Part shown: positions 1 to 7,133 of the stretch, in pieces
How positions within the stretch are numbered: the stretch's first letter is position 1
Layout of the letters: each line of letters opens with the position of its first letter
Assembly (NCBI GenBank): GCA_022758985.1
Contig: JAEMQC010000116.1
Location: 1 to 22,561 of the forward strand
Direction: 5' to 3'
Origin: Campylobacteraceae bacterium
GTDB lineage: Bacteria; Campylobacterota; Campylobacteria; Campylobacterales; UBA6016
DNA: 22,561 nt
Program-made: the position numbers and the translations under genes
The notes under the pieces: generated by a model
Database searches by the model: none
What the model was told of the DNA's origin: nothing
What the model saw: the letters and a program-made list of their open reading frames with translations, nothing else

Positions 1-107
1 AGGTGAAACCCCATTGTCAGCCACTCTACGGATATGCTAAGCAAAAGGGCGCAAATCATAAATATGTTTAAGTACTTGACTTTAGAGAGAGAAGATAAAT
101 TCGTCAT
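1..107 (-). CDS. 5' end of a membrane protein, cut by the window edge
   Basis: A minus-strand reading frame opens with ATG at 107-105 and stays open to the edge. It overlaps the end of the PAS gene by 26 bp. A ribosome site (AAGGGG at 119-114) lies about 6 bases upstream of the ATG. The product begins MTNLSSLSKVKYLN and then turns hydrophobic (IFMICALLLSISVEWL), which looks like a short cytoplasmic head entering a first membrane helix. The overlap with a CetB/Aer-like PAS gene makes a membrane-bound transducer partner (CetA-like) a reasonable guess. Only 35 residues are visible and none is diagnostic, so the function is inferred from context alone. Confidence 0.55.
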   Translation of the reverse strand, partial: MTNLSSLSKVKYLNIFMICALLLSISVEWLTMGFH

Positions 108-585
108 AACCAACCCCTTTGTCTTTTAAGATAGAGAATAGATAGTTTGCCGAGGCCTCCATACCGCTCTGTTTTTCAATATCTAGCATTTTTTGATAGA
201 TTGGGGCTATGAGAGAGATAGCCTCTTTTTTTGGTCTTCTTCTGACAGAGTGGTAACCTATAATTTTGTCGTTATTGTCAAACGATGGGGTAACATGCGC
301 TTTTACCCAGTAATAACTTCCATCTTTTGAGAGATTTTTTACAAATGCAAATATCTCATCACCTCTTTGTATATAATCCCACAGTAGCTTAAAAACTGCC
401 TTTGGCATATCGGGATGTCTTAATATATTGTGAGGAGCGCCCAAAAGCTCCTCTTCGCTGTATCCGCTCATCTCAATAAAAAGAGCGTTTCCGTATGTGA
501 TTTTGCCTTTTGTGTCGGTCTTTGATACGATAAACTCCCCATCCGGAAAATATTTTTCCACATTAGTGACAGTTGGTCTTGACAT
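82..585 (-). CDS. PAS-domain energy/redox taxis sensor, CetB/Aer-like
   Basis: A 167-residue soluble protein with one PAS domain over about residues 15-118. The run HNILRHPDMP (52-61) followed by FVKNLSKDGSYYWVKAHVTP (81-100, with W93) is the signature of the FAD-binding PAS domains of Aer and Campylobacter CetB. In those systems the flavin redox state is passed to a chemoreceptor-type signalling protein, steering cells by respiratory energy. There is no membrane segment or HAMP domain, so it needs a partner, probably the overlapping membrane gene downstream. Residues 119-167 form a helical tail. The start has GGAG about 6-7 bases upstream. Length fits CetB (about 165 residues). The assignment to the Aer/CetB PAS group is strong; the CetB name is inference. 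Confidence 0.85.
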   Translation of the reverse strand: MSRPTVTNVEKYFPDGEFIVSKTDTKGKITYGNALFIEMSGYSEEELLGAPHNILRHPDMPKAVFKLLWDYIQRGDEIFAFVKNLSKDGSYYWVKAHVTPSFDNNDKIIGYHSVRRRPKKEAISLIAPIYQKMLDIEKQSGMEASANYLFSILKDKGVGYDEFIFSL

Positions 586-754
586 CTATCTCTCCATTAA
601 CTTTTTGAGTTACAAAAAAGTCACCCTGTAATTTTATCACAATAATATAACATTTTTAAATGGCAAAAAAGTGGCATATATGTTTGTATGCTGATGTTTT
701 GAGCTAAAGGTAGCTTTTGTAAAAATTATAGAAAATTTTAGAGATGGATTAGCT
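586..754. promoter_or_regulatory. Divergent intergenic region between the PAS gene and argB
   Basis: This AT-rich 169-bp spacer must hold promoters for two divergent genes. Toward the PAS gene, T-rich sequence precedes TATATT and GATAAAAT boxes (minus strand, about 622-646) that could serve as a -10 element. Toward argB, TTATAG near 725-732 is a possible -10 box. A GG-N10-GC spacing occurs at 661-676 (TGGCAAAAAAGTGGCA), but its -12 half is poor for sigma-54. No box here is strong enough to assign. Confidence 0.3.
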
Positions 755-1603
755 ATGCAAAAAAAAGTAGAGACCGCAAAGACGCTGTTAAACGCCCTCC
801 CTTACATCAAGGAGTTTAGCGGGCAGACTATGGTTATCAAATACGGCGGCGCCGCACAAATATCTGATGAGCTAAAAACCTCTTTTGCAAGGGACATATT
901 GCTGCTAACCCTTGTGGGCATCAAACCTATCATCGTTCACGGCGGCGGCAAAGAGATCAACAAAATGCTTCAAAAGCTACATATTGAGCCAAAATTCATA
1001 GACGGTGTGCGGGTGACCGATGAAGCTACGATGGAGATAGTGGAGATGGTGCTTTGGGGCGCTATCAACAACGAAATAGTATCGCTTCTTTGCGGACATG
1101 GGGCAAAAGCTATCGGTCTTAACGGCAAAAGCTCCTCGTTTTTTAAGGCAAAGCCACTAGCTGAGGGGATGGGACTAACCGGTGAGGTGACCGAGGTTGA
1201 CCCGTCTATCGTCGAAAAAGTGCTGGATGAGAAGTTTGTGCCCGTCATAGCCTCTATCGCCGAGGGCGAAACGCTCGGACATCCGGGCTACAACATCAAT
1301 GCCGATACGCTAGCCTCAGCCGTAGCCGTTGCAGTGAAAGCCAAAAAAGTGATATTTATGACCGACACGGCGGGTGTGCTTGACAAAGATAAACATCTGC
1401 TTACAAGCCTAGATAAAAACCAGATAGATGCGCTGATAAAAGACGGCACGATAGCGGGTGGTATGATTCCAAAAGTCGAGGCGTGCCTCAAAGCTGTAGG
1501 TGGCGGCGTGGAAAAAGCACACATCATAGATGGCAGAGTGGAGCACTCGATACTTCTTGAGCTGTTTACTGTGGATGGTATCGGCACCGAAATTTCACTC
1601 TAG
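755..1603 (+). CDS. argB: Acetylglutamate kinase, arginine-sensitive type
   Basis: Phosphorylates N-acetyl-L-glutamate with ATP, the second step of arginine (ornithine) synthesis in the cytoplasm. The 282-residue length is normal. Visible motifs are KYGGAA (29-34, with catalytic Lys29), the acetylglutamate-binding VHGGGKEI (61-68), and GGMIPKV (235-241) with the second catalytic Lys240. The N-terminal helix before KYGGAA (VETAKTLLNALPYIKEF) is the extension found in hexameric enzymes inhibited by arginine, so feedback inhibition is likely. The C-terminal HIIDGRVEHSILLELFTVDGIGTEI block is also typical. No other arg gene is adjacent, so it seems to be transcribed alone, and the ATG at 755 is the only start that keeps this helix. 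Confidence 0.97.
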   Translation: MQKKVETAKTLLNALPYIKEFSGQTMVIKYGGAAQISDELKTSFARDILLLTLVGIKPIIVHGGGKEINKMLQKLHIEPKFIDGVRVTDEATMEIVEMVLWGAINNEIVSLLCGHGAKAIGLNGKSSSFFKAKPLAEGMGLTGEVTEVDPSIVEKVLDEKFVPVIASIAEGETLGHPGYNINADTLASAVAVAVKAKKVIFMTDTAGVLDKDKHLLTSLDKNQIDALIKDGTIAGGMIPKVEACLKAVGGGVEKAHIIDGRVEHSILLELFTVDGIGTEISL

Positions 1604-1608
1604 TTTGG

Positions 1609-1621
1609 GTACAATTTGTAC
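1609..1621. other. 13-bp dyad GTACAAtTTGTAC after argB
   Basis: A perfect inverted repeat around one central base starts 5 bp after the argB stop and is followed by ATTTT. As RNA it gives only a 5-bp stem with a 3-base loop, weak for a terminator. As DNA it could be a small operator. No function can be assigned. Confidence 0.35.
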
Positions 1622-1636
1622 ATTTTAGCGCATTAT

Positions 1637-1753
1637 GCTTCTCTTTGAGGTCTTATATTCATTCGCTAAGGCTTCACGCAGGGTCCCAAAAATCGAAGAT
1701 TTTTACCCTTGCGTTGCAGAATCGTTCATTTCATACAAGACCTCCCGAGAAGC
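1637..1753. repeat. ~117-bp imperfect palindrome upstream of alaS
   Basis: The gap between argB and alaS is mostly one long, imperfect inverted repeat. Matching arms, outside to inside, are GCTTCTC/GAGAAGC, AGGTCTT/AAGACCT, ACGCA/TGCGT and GGGT/ACCC, closing on AAAAATC-GAA-GATTTTT at 1688-1704. The arms differ by small gaps and a divergent stretch around 1659-1675. As RNA it would form a long interrupted hairpin. The size and layout resemble a dispersed palindromic element (REP- or MITE-like) rather than a simple terminator. It could also fold in the alaS leader or block read-through from argB. No second copy is present in this window. Confidence 0.6.
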
Positions 1754-1779
1754 TATTTTAAAATAAGAGATTGTGACAT

Positions 1780-4326
1780 ATGGATATTAGAAAATCATTT
1801 TTAGATTATTTTGCGTCAAAGGGGCACACCGTCGTAGATAGTTCGCCGCTTGTGCCAGACGATGCGAGCTTGCTTTTTACGAATGCTGGAATGGTGCAGT
1901 TTAAGAGTATATTCACAGGCGAAGTGCCGGCGCCAAATCCTCCAAGAGCCGCAAGCAGCCAGACGTGTATCCGGGCGGGCGGCAAGCATAACGACCTTGA
2001 AAACGTCGGCTTTACGGCTAGGCACCACACATTTTTTGAGATGCTCGGTAACTTCTCTTTTGGCGATTATTTCAAAGAGGATGCTATCAAATATGCGTGG
2101 GAATTTATCACTGAAGAGATGAGCTTGCCAAAAGACAAACTTTGGATATCTATCCACGAGAGCGACGATGAAGCGGGCAAAATATGGGAGAAGTACGTAC
2201 CAAAAGAGCGTATAGTCAAGATGGGCGACAAGGACAACTTCTGGCAGATGGGCGACACGGGGCCTTGCGGACCGTGCTCTGAAATCCACTTTGACCAAGG
2301 CGCAGAGCATTTCAACTCTCCAGAAGATTACTTCGGTGGCGAGGGCGATAGATTTTTGGAGATTTGGAACCTTGTATTTATGCAGTATGAGAGGTTTGAA
2401 GATGGCTCTATGACGCCTTTGCCGAAGCCTTCAATCGATACGGGGATGGGGCTAGAGCGTATCACAGCCATCAAAGAGGGCAAATTTTCAAACTATGACA
2501 GCTCTCTTTTTATGCCGCTAATAGATGCGATTGAGGCAAAAGTTGGCAAAAAATACGAATATGCATCGGGCGCAAGTTATCGTGTAATAGCCGACCACTT
2601 AAGAGCGGTTAGCTTCCTTGTTGCGCAAGGTGTGACATTTGACAAAGAGGGCAGGGGATATGTTCTGCGAAGAATTCTAAGACGAGCGGTAAGACACGGC
2701 TACAAGCTAGGGCTTAAAGAGCCGTTTTTGTATGCGCTCTATGACGCTCTCGTATCTCTAATGGGTTGCGGCTATCCGTACTTGTCCGAGAAAGCAGAGT
2801 ATGTAAAAGAGAGCATTAAGGCAGAAGAGGAGCGGTTTTTCTCTACTCTCTTTGCCGGCATGGAGCTGTTTGAAAAAGAGATGAGTCAAAGTCCAAAAAT
2901 ATTTAGCGGCGAGACGGCGTTTAAGCTATATGACACGTTTGGCTTCCCGCTTGACCTCACCGAAGATATGCTACGAGAGCGAGGCGTTGCGCTTGATAGT
3001 GACGGTTTTGATGCGAAGATGAAAGAGCAAAGAGAAAGGGCAAAAGCTGCTTGGAAAGGTAGCGGAGACGTCGCAAATGAGGGCGATTTCAAGGAACTAC
3101 TAGAGAAATTTGGCAAAAATGAGTTTATAGGATATGAGAAGCTTGAAGCCGACGCAAAAGTACTAGCGCTTCTTGACGCCGATTTTAAAGCGGCTTCAGA
3201 GCTTACTGGCGAGGGCTGGGTTATGCTAGACAACACACCTTTTTATGCGGCAAGCGGCGGTCAAGCGGGAGATACGGGCGAGCTGGCAGGCAAAGCAACT
3301 GTCCTTGATACAAGAAAATTTTTTGAGCTCAATCTCTCAAAAATAAACGCAACAAGCAAAATCTCAGTCGGCGATACCGTAAAAGCGGTCGTTTCAAACG
3401 CTAGAAGTGAGACGGCAAAACACCACTCGGCCACCCATCTTCTTCATGCCGTTCTTAGAGAGGTATTAGGAAATACGGTAACGCAGGCGGGAAGCGACGT
3501 AGACGATAAGAGACTTAGATTTGACTTTACGGCTCCAAAGGCTATGACGGCCGAGCAGATAGCCGAAGTTGAGGCAAAAGTGAATGCTCTGATTGCCAGA
3601 AATATCAGCGGCAAAACCGAGATAATGGGTATAGAAGAGGCCAAAAACAGCGGCGCAATGGCGCTATTTGGCGAAAAATACGGCGACAAGGTGCGAGTGG
3701 TTAGCTTTGGCGACGCATCGGTTGAGCTTTGCGGCGGTACGCATACATGCTCAACGGGCGAGATAGGAAGCTTTTATATAGTAAAAGAGAGCGGCGTAAG
3801 CGCCGGAGTTAGACGTATCGAGGCCGTTGTGGGTCTAGCCGCCATCGAGTATGCAAAAAGCTTCAGGGCTACCGTAAACGAGCTTGAGGGCGAACTTAAA
3901 AACAAAGACCTAAAAGCCGGTGTTGCGAGACTTAGAGCCGAAATAAAAGAGCTAAAAGAAAAACTTGCCAAAGCGCAAAGCAGCGGCAAAAAAGAGCTTG
4001 AGGCACTCGATATCGGCGGCGCAAAAGTAGTATGCGACTTTGTGGATGGCGTGGATGCTAAAGCGCTTGTTGACGAGCTAAAAAACAAGTATGAAAAAGC
4101 GGCGGTAATGCTACTAGAAGTTGGCGAGGATAAAATCTCTGCCGTATGCGGTACAAAAGGGGTAGATCTCAATGCGGGTGAGTGGCTAAGGTCCGCCCTT
4201 GCGGCTGCGGACGGAAAAGGCGGCGGAAGAGCTGATTTTGCATCGGGAAGCGCAAAAGACGTAAGCAAAAAAGATGAGCTAAAAGCCGCGGCTTTAGAGT
4301 TTATAAGATCAAAATTAGGAGGCTAA
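1780..4326 (+). CDS. alaS: Alanine--tRNA ligase
   Basis: Charges tRNA-Ala with alanine and clears mischarged Ser/Gly-tRNA-Ala. At 848 residues it is the usual full-length bacterial form. The class II catalytic core fills the N-terminal part, beginning MDIRKSFLDYFASKGH with the conserved GKHNDLENVG and TFFEMLGNFSFGDYFK blocks. The editing domain carries the zinc ligands HSATH (His549, His553) and CGGTH (Cys651, His655). A coiled-coil stretch (about 705-740) leads to the C-terminal DHHA1 domain, with KGGGRADFASG near the end. The gene opens a packed plus-strand run, with the next start 2 bases past its stop. The ribosome site at the ATG is weak (AAGAGA about 10 bases upstream), so translation may be modest or influenced by the leader palindrome. 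Confidence 0.98.
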   Translation: MDIRKSFLDYFASKGHTVVDSSPLVPDDASLLFTNAGMVQFKSIFTGEVPAPNPPRAASSQTCIRAGGKHNDLENVGFTARHHTFFEMLGNFSFGDYFKEDAIKYAWEFITEEMSLPKDKLWISIHESDDEAGKIWEKYVPKERIVKMGDKDNFWQMGDTGPCGPCSEIHFDQGAEHFNSPEDYFGGEGDRFLEIWNLVFMQYERFEDGSMTPLPKPSIDTGMGLERITAIKEGKFSNYDSSLFMPLIDAIEAKVGKKYEYASGASYRVIADHLRAVSFLVAQGVTFDKEGRGYVLRRILRRAVRHGYKLGLKEPFLYALYDALVSLMGCGYPYLSEKAEYVKESIKAEEERFFSTLFAGMELFEKEMSQSPKIFSGETAFKLYDTFGFPLDLTEDMLRERGVALDSDGFDAKMKEQRERAKAAWKGSGDVANEGDFKELLEKFGKNEFIGYEKLEADAKVLALLDADFKAASELTGEGWVMLDNTPFYAASGGQAGDTGELAGKATVLDTRKFFELNLSKINATSKISVGDTVKAVVSNARSETAKHHSATHLLHAVLREVLGNTVTQAGSDVDDKRLRFDFTAPKAMTAEQIAEVEAKVNALIARNISGKTEIMGIEEAKNSGAMALFGEKYGDKVRVVSFGDASVELCGGTHTCSTGEIGSFYIVKESGVSAGVRRIEAVVGLAAIEYAKSFRATVNELEGELKNKDLKAGVARLRAEIKELKEKLAKAQSSGKKELEALDIGGAKVVCDFVDGVDAKALVDELKNKYEKAAVMLLEVGEDKISAVCGTKGVDLNAGEWLRSALAAADGKGGGRADFASGSAKDVSKKDELKAAALEFIRSKLGG

Positions 4327-4327
4327 G

Positions 4328-4810
4328 ATGAGCGCTTTTTTTGCCGAGTATGCAAGAGTTATAGTTTTTATCCATGTGCTTTTTGCCGTCACGTGGATTG
4401 GCGGTATGGTTGCTATCAGATTTGCCATGCATCCGGCTCTTAGCGTCATAGAGGATGGACAAAAAAGAGTCGAACTCACTATCGCTACCCTCAATAGATT
4501 TTTCCTGATGGTCTCCACGGCTATCGTATTTATAGGTATAACCGGTATCATAATGATGCTTGGCATAGGTTTCAAGGCCGTCCCTACGCTCTATATGGTC
4601 GTTCATATCAAGTCGCAAATCTGGATGGTGATGGCTGTCGTTTACGGCGTAATATATTTCAAGTTTACGAAAGCCAAAAAACTCTTTTTATCGGGTGACT
4701 TGGAGACTACGAGAAAGACGCTTGCCCCTCTTGCCAAATGGCTCATACCTACAAATATTTTTTTGGGTCTTATCGAGATTATGCTCGGCATCGTTCTTAG
4801 GGGTTACTAA
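4328..4810 (+). CDS. Four-helix membrane protein with HemJ/CopD-like residue pattern
   Basis: A 160-residue inner-membrane protein with about four hydrophobic helices (roughly 10-30, 57-80, 90-112, 135-157). The first helix carries His16 and Trp23, followed by Arg31 and His35 at its end. The third begins with a His-Ile-Lys motif (His93, Lys95). This spacing loosely resembles the haem-linked HemJ/CopD families, but the similarity is judged by eye only and I cannot name a function. The ribosome site AGGAGG (4317-4322) lies inside the end of alaS, 5 bases before the ATG, so the two genes are probably translationally coupled. Three bases separate it from maf. It could equally be an unclassified membrane protein. 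Confidence 0.8.
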   Translation: MSAFFAEYARVIVFIHVLFAVTWIGGMVAIRFAMHPALSVIEDGQKRVELTIATLNRFFLMVSTAIVFIGITGIIMMLGIGFKAVPTLYMVVHIKSQIWMVMAVVYGVIYFKFTKAKKLFLSGDLETTRKTLAPLAKWLIPTNIFLGLIEIMLGIVLRGY

Positions 4811-4813
4811 GAA

Positions 4814-5356
4814 GTGCTATATCTTGTATCTTCGTCCAAGACAAGAGCCAAGATACTCTGCGAGGCCGGCGTAGAATTTGCGCAGAGGCCTTGCGGTTTT
4901 GACGAAGAGAGTATAGAGGCGAAAACACCCAGAGAATTTGTATACAAGGCCACTATGGGCAAATTTGAATGGGCAAAAAAAGAGTACGGCACGGATACTC
5001 CTATTTTGTGCGCCGACACGGTCGTAACCGCCGCCGGTGAAATTCTTAGAAAGCCAAAAGATGTGGATGACGCAAGAGATATACTCTCAAAGCAGAGCGG
5101 AAAATCGGTCGGCATAGTAACATGCACCGCTTACGCCTCAAATACGCTTACTTTTATAGATCTATCAATCACCGAATATTTTTTCAAAGAGTTTGACAAA
5201 GCTGCGCTTGAGTCCTACCTAGCCTCAAACGAGTGGGACGGCAAGGCGGGCGGCTGTATGGTCGAGGGGTTTTGCAAAGAGTATATCGTGAGTCAGCGAG
5301 GCTTGGAGTCTTGTGCTATGGGGCTTACTATAGAAAAGTTGCTGCCATTTTTATAA
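4814..5356 (+). CDS. maf: Maf/YhdE-family nucleotide pyrophosphatase
   Basis: A 180-residue Maf-family protein that hydrolyses non-canonical or excess nucleoside triphosphates to the monophosphate plus pyrophosphate in the cytoplasm. The N-terminal LVSSSKTRAKIL matches the family's opening ASSSPRR motif, CADT at 66-69 gives the catalytic Asp68, and EILRKPKD (76-83) is the conserved G-x-I-L-x-K-P segment. The substrate subgroup (dTTP/UTP, or m7GTP/UTP/CTP) cannot be read by eye. The start is GTG at 4814, aligned with the usual family start; AGGGG lies about 10 bases upstream. Its stop overlaps the bioF start in TAATG. It is unrelated to the flagellar motility accessory factor near 20 kb, also called Maf. 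Confidence 0.9.
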   Translation: MLYLVSSSKTRAKILCEAGVEFAQRPCGFDEESIEAKTPREFVYKATMGKFEWAKKEYGTDTPILCADTVVTAAGEILRKPKDVDDARDILSKQSGKSVGIVTCTAYASNTLTFIDLSITEYFFKEFDKAALESYLASNEWDGKAGGCMVEGFCKEYIVSQRGLESCAMGLTIEKLLPFL

Positions 5357-6444
5357 TGAACGAATTTCAAAAGTCGCTTGACGCTTTATCAAAAAAAGGG
5401 AGACTACGAAGCAAAAGATTTTTGCCAAAAAATGCCGTAGACTTCGCCTCAAACGATTATCTGGGATTCAAAAAAGATAAGGCTACGTTCGACAAGGCTT
5501 ACGAAGCCACAGTTAAGGAGGGCTTTTTTGCCCCGTCTGCGTCACAGCTGGTATACGGCTACCAATCTGCTCATAAAAAACTAGAAAACAGCCTAAAAAA
5601 ACTCCACGGCTTTGAAGATGCAGTAATTGTGGGCAGCGGTTTTTTGGCAAATACCGCTCTTGTGTCGACATTGCCGGGGCATAACGACCTAATACTTATG
5701 GACGAAGAGTATCATGCTAGCGGAATAGCCGCCCTTGAGCTCTCAAAAGCAAAACATCAACTATTTGCACATAGTGACGCACAAGATTTGGAAGAGAGGC
5801 TCAAAAACGCAAAAGCGGACAGAGTGTTTGTGTTTGTAGAGTCGGTTTATTCGATGATAGGCGATATAGTGCCTCTGGAAATTCTCAAGCTCGCCGATAG
5901 ATACGGCGCATATTTAGTAATAGACGAAGCGCACGGATACGGCGTCATCGGTGATAAACTGGGCGGGATCTACGACTATTACGGTATTTCCCCGAAGCAA
6001 AACCATATAAAAATGGGTACGCTCTCAAAAGCGATAGGGAGTTATGGGGCGTATGTGCTTGCAAAAAAAGAGATAATATCTTTTCTTGTTAACCGCGCAA
6101 AGCCCATTATCTATTCGACGGCGCTCTCACCGTTTGATGCGGCGCTTGCAAACGAGCGAATAAAAAAAATAACCAAAAACTCTAAAAGTCTAAGAAAAAA
6201 AATAGATGAGAGGCTTTTGATGTGCGAAGAGGCTTTCGGTAAAAAGTTTTCTACACCAATAATAATGATAGAGACAAAAGAGGCCAAAAAAATTCACGAA
6301 AAACTACTAAAAAACGGTATATTGACGGGTTTTATTAGGCCTCCGACCGTCAAGGTGGCGTCCATTAGACTCATAGCCAGACTAGGCGAAGATAAAAAGA
6401 GATTTGCAAAAGCCCTTAGGATAATAAAGGAAGCCGTTTGCTAA
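5356..6444 (+). CDS. bioF: 8-amino-7-oxononanoate synthase (BioF-type PLP enzyme)
   Basis: A 362-residue alpha-oxoamine synthase. BioF joins pimeloyl thioester and L-alanine to make 8-amino-7-oxononanoate, the first ring-building step of biotin synthesis. Family marks are the FASNDYLG opening (30-37), His120, DEAHGYGVIG (190-199, with Asp190 and His193 at the cofactor) and GTLSKAIGSYGAYV (221-234), where Lys225 binds PLP. The frame is open upstream to 5233, but that 41-residue extension overlaps maf coding sequence and has no family similarity. The ATG at 5356, overlapping the maf stop as TAATG, gives the expected N-terminus. Relatives in the family (Kbl, CqsA) cannot be fully excluded, but bioB in the window supports BioF. 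Confidence 0.88.
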   Translation: MNEFQKSLDALSKKGRLRSKRFLPKNAVDFASNDYLGFKKDKATFDKAYEATVKEGFFAPSASQLVYGYQSAHKKLENSLKKLHGFEDAVIVGSGFLANTALVSTLPGHNDLILMDEEYHASGIAALELSKAKHQLFAHSDAQDLEERLKNAKADRVFVFVESVYSMIGDIVPLEILKLADRYGAYLVIDEAHGYGVIGDKLGGIYDYYGISPKQNHIKMGTLSKAIGSYGAYVLAKKEIISFLVNRAKPIIYSTALSPFDAALANERIKKITKNSKSLRKKIDERLLMCEEAFGKKFSTPIIMIETKEAKKIHEKLLKNGILTGFIRPPTVKVASIRLIARLGEDKKRFAKALRIIKEAVC

Positions 6445-7133
6445 GATTTGAAAAAATATGCGTAAAAGCTAGTGAAAAAGAGCTTGTAAATATAGCCTTC
6501 GACGTCGAGAGTTCACTTGCGATAGTAGGGGAGAGCGGAAGCGGTAAGTCACTAACCCTAAAGGCTATTATGGGAATTTTGCCAAAAGAGCTTGAATGCG
6601 AGATGGTTTTTGACGGCGTTAATTCGCTTAAAAGAGGCAAAGATATAGCATTTGTGCCTCAAAATCCTTTTACGGCTCTCTCTCCTATGAGTAAGATAAA
6701 AAGACAGTTTTGGGGCGTCTCAAAAGAGCTTGCCGTGGAGCTGATGTCTGAGATGGGTCTTGACGCAGAGCTTATGAATAGGTTTCCGTCAGAACTCAGC
6801 GGAGGACAGCTGCAGAGGGTTATAATAGCGTTATCTCTTAGCCAAAATCCAAAACTTCTCTTGATGGATGAACCGACGACGGCTCTCGATGTCGATACGA
6901 AGCACGATATAGTTAGGCTTATCAGGGATTTGCAGAAAAAGAAGAGTTTTTATCTTATATTTGTGACGCATGAGCTTTATCTGGCAAGGGAGCTTTGCGA
7001 TAAAATCATGGTCATACGAGAGGGCAAAAGTATAGAGAGCGGGCGCTCAAAAGAGCTTTTTTTAAATCCGAAGTCCTCTTATACGAAAAGATTAATAGAA
7101 GCAGATTTTAACGGTAGGGAATTTAGAAAATGA
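6438..7133 (+). CDS. ABC transporter ATP-binding protein, peptide/nickel type, no permease nearby
   Basis: A complete 231-residue ABC ATPase: Walker A GESGSGKS (31-38), Q-loop FVPQNPFTALSP (Gln75), signature LSGGQLQR (120-127), Walker B LLLMDEP with Asp144 and Glu145, and H-loop FVTHE (His178). The NPFTALSP Q-loop and the LNPKSSYTKRLI tail (about 209-221) resemble the Opp/Dpp/NikD group, but it is shorter than OppD/DppD and lacks their long C-terminal extension. The start is TTG at 6438, overlapping the bioF stop, with AAAGGAAG about 7 bases upstream. Its TGA overlaps the next ATG by 4 bp. There is no permease, binding protein or second ATPase alongside, so the substrate is unknown. Confidence 0.87.
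   Translation: MLRFEKICVKASEKELVNIAFDVESSLAIVGESGSGKSLTLKAIMGILPKELECEMVFDGVNSLKRGKDIAFVPQNPFTALSPMSKIKRQFWGVSKELAVELMSEMGLDAELMNRFPSELSGGQLQRVIIALSLSQNPKLLLMDEPTTALDVDTKHDIVRLIRDLQKKKSFYLIFVTHELYLARELCDKIMVIREGKSIESGRSKELFLNPKSSYTKRLIEADFNGREFRK

Noticed and set aside
661..676. Sigma-54-like GG-N10-GC site upstream of argB
   Set aside because: The -12 half reads TGGCA rather than TTGCA/TTGCTT, sigma-54 control of argB would be unusual, and the AT-rich region offers such spacing by chance.
3774..4268. 164-codon open frame antisense to the end of alaS, rich in Ser/Ala/Pro
   Set aside because: It mirrors the codon bias of alaS, has no recognisable domain and lies fully inside a clear gene. 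The same applies to the antisense frames at 1816-2310, 8642-9112 and 17858-18271.
5233..5355. Upstream extension of the bioF frame to an ATG at 5233
   Set aside because: It lies wholly inside maf in another frame, adds 41 residues with no BioF similarity, and the TAATG overlap at 5354-5358 is a normal coupled start.
4814..5356. Functional link between this maf and the flagellar motility accessory factor
   Set aside because: The two share a name only; this one is a nucleotide pyrophosphatase and the other a DUF115 protein.
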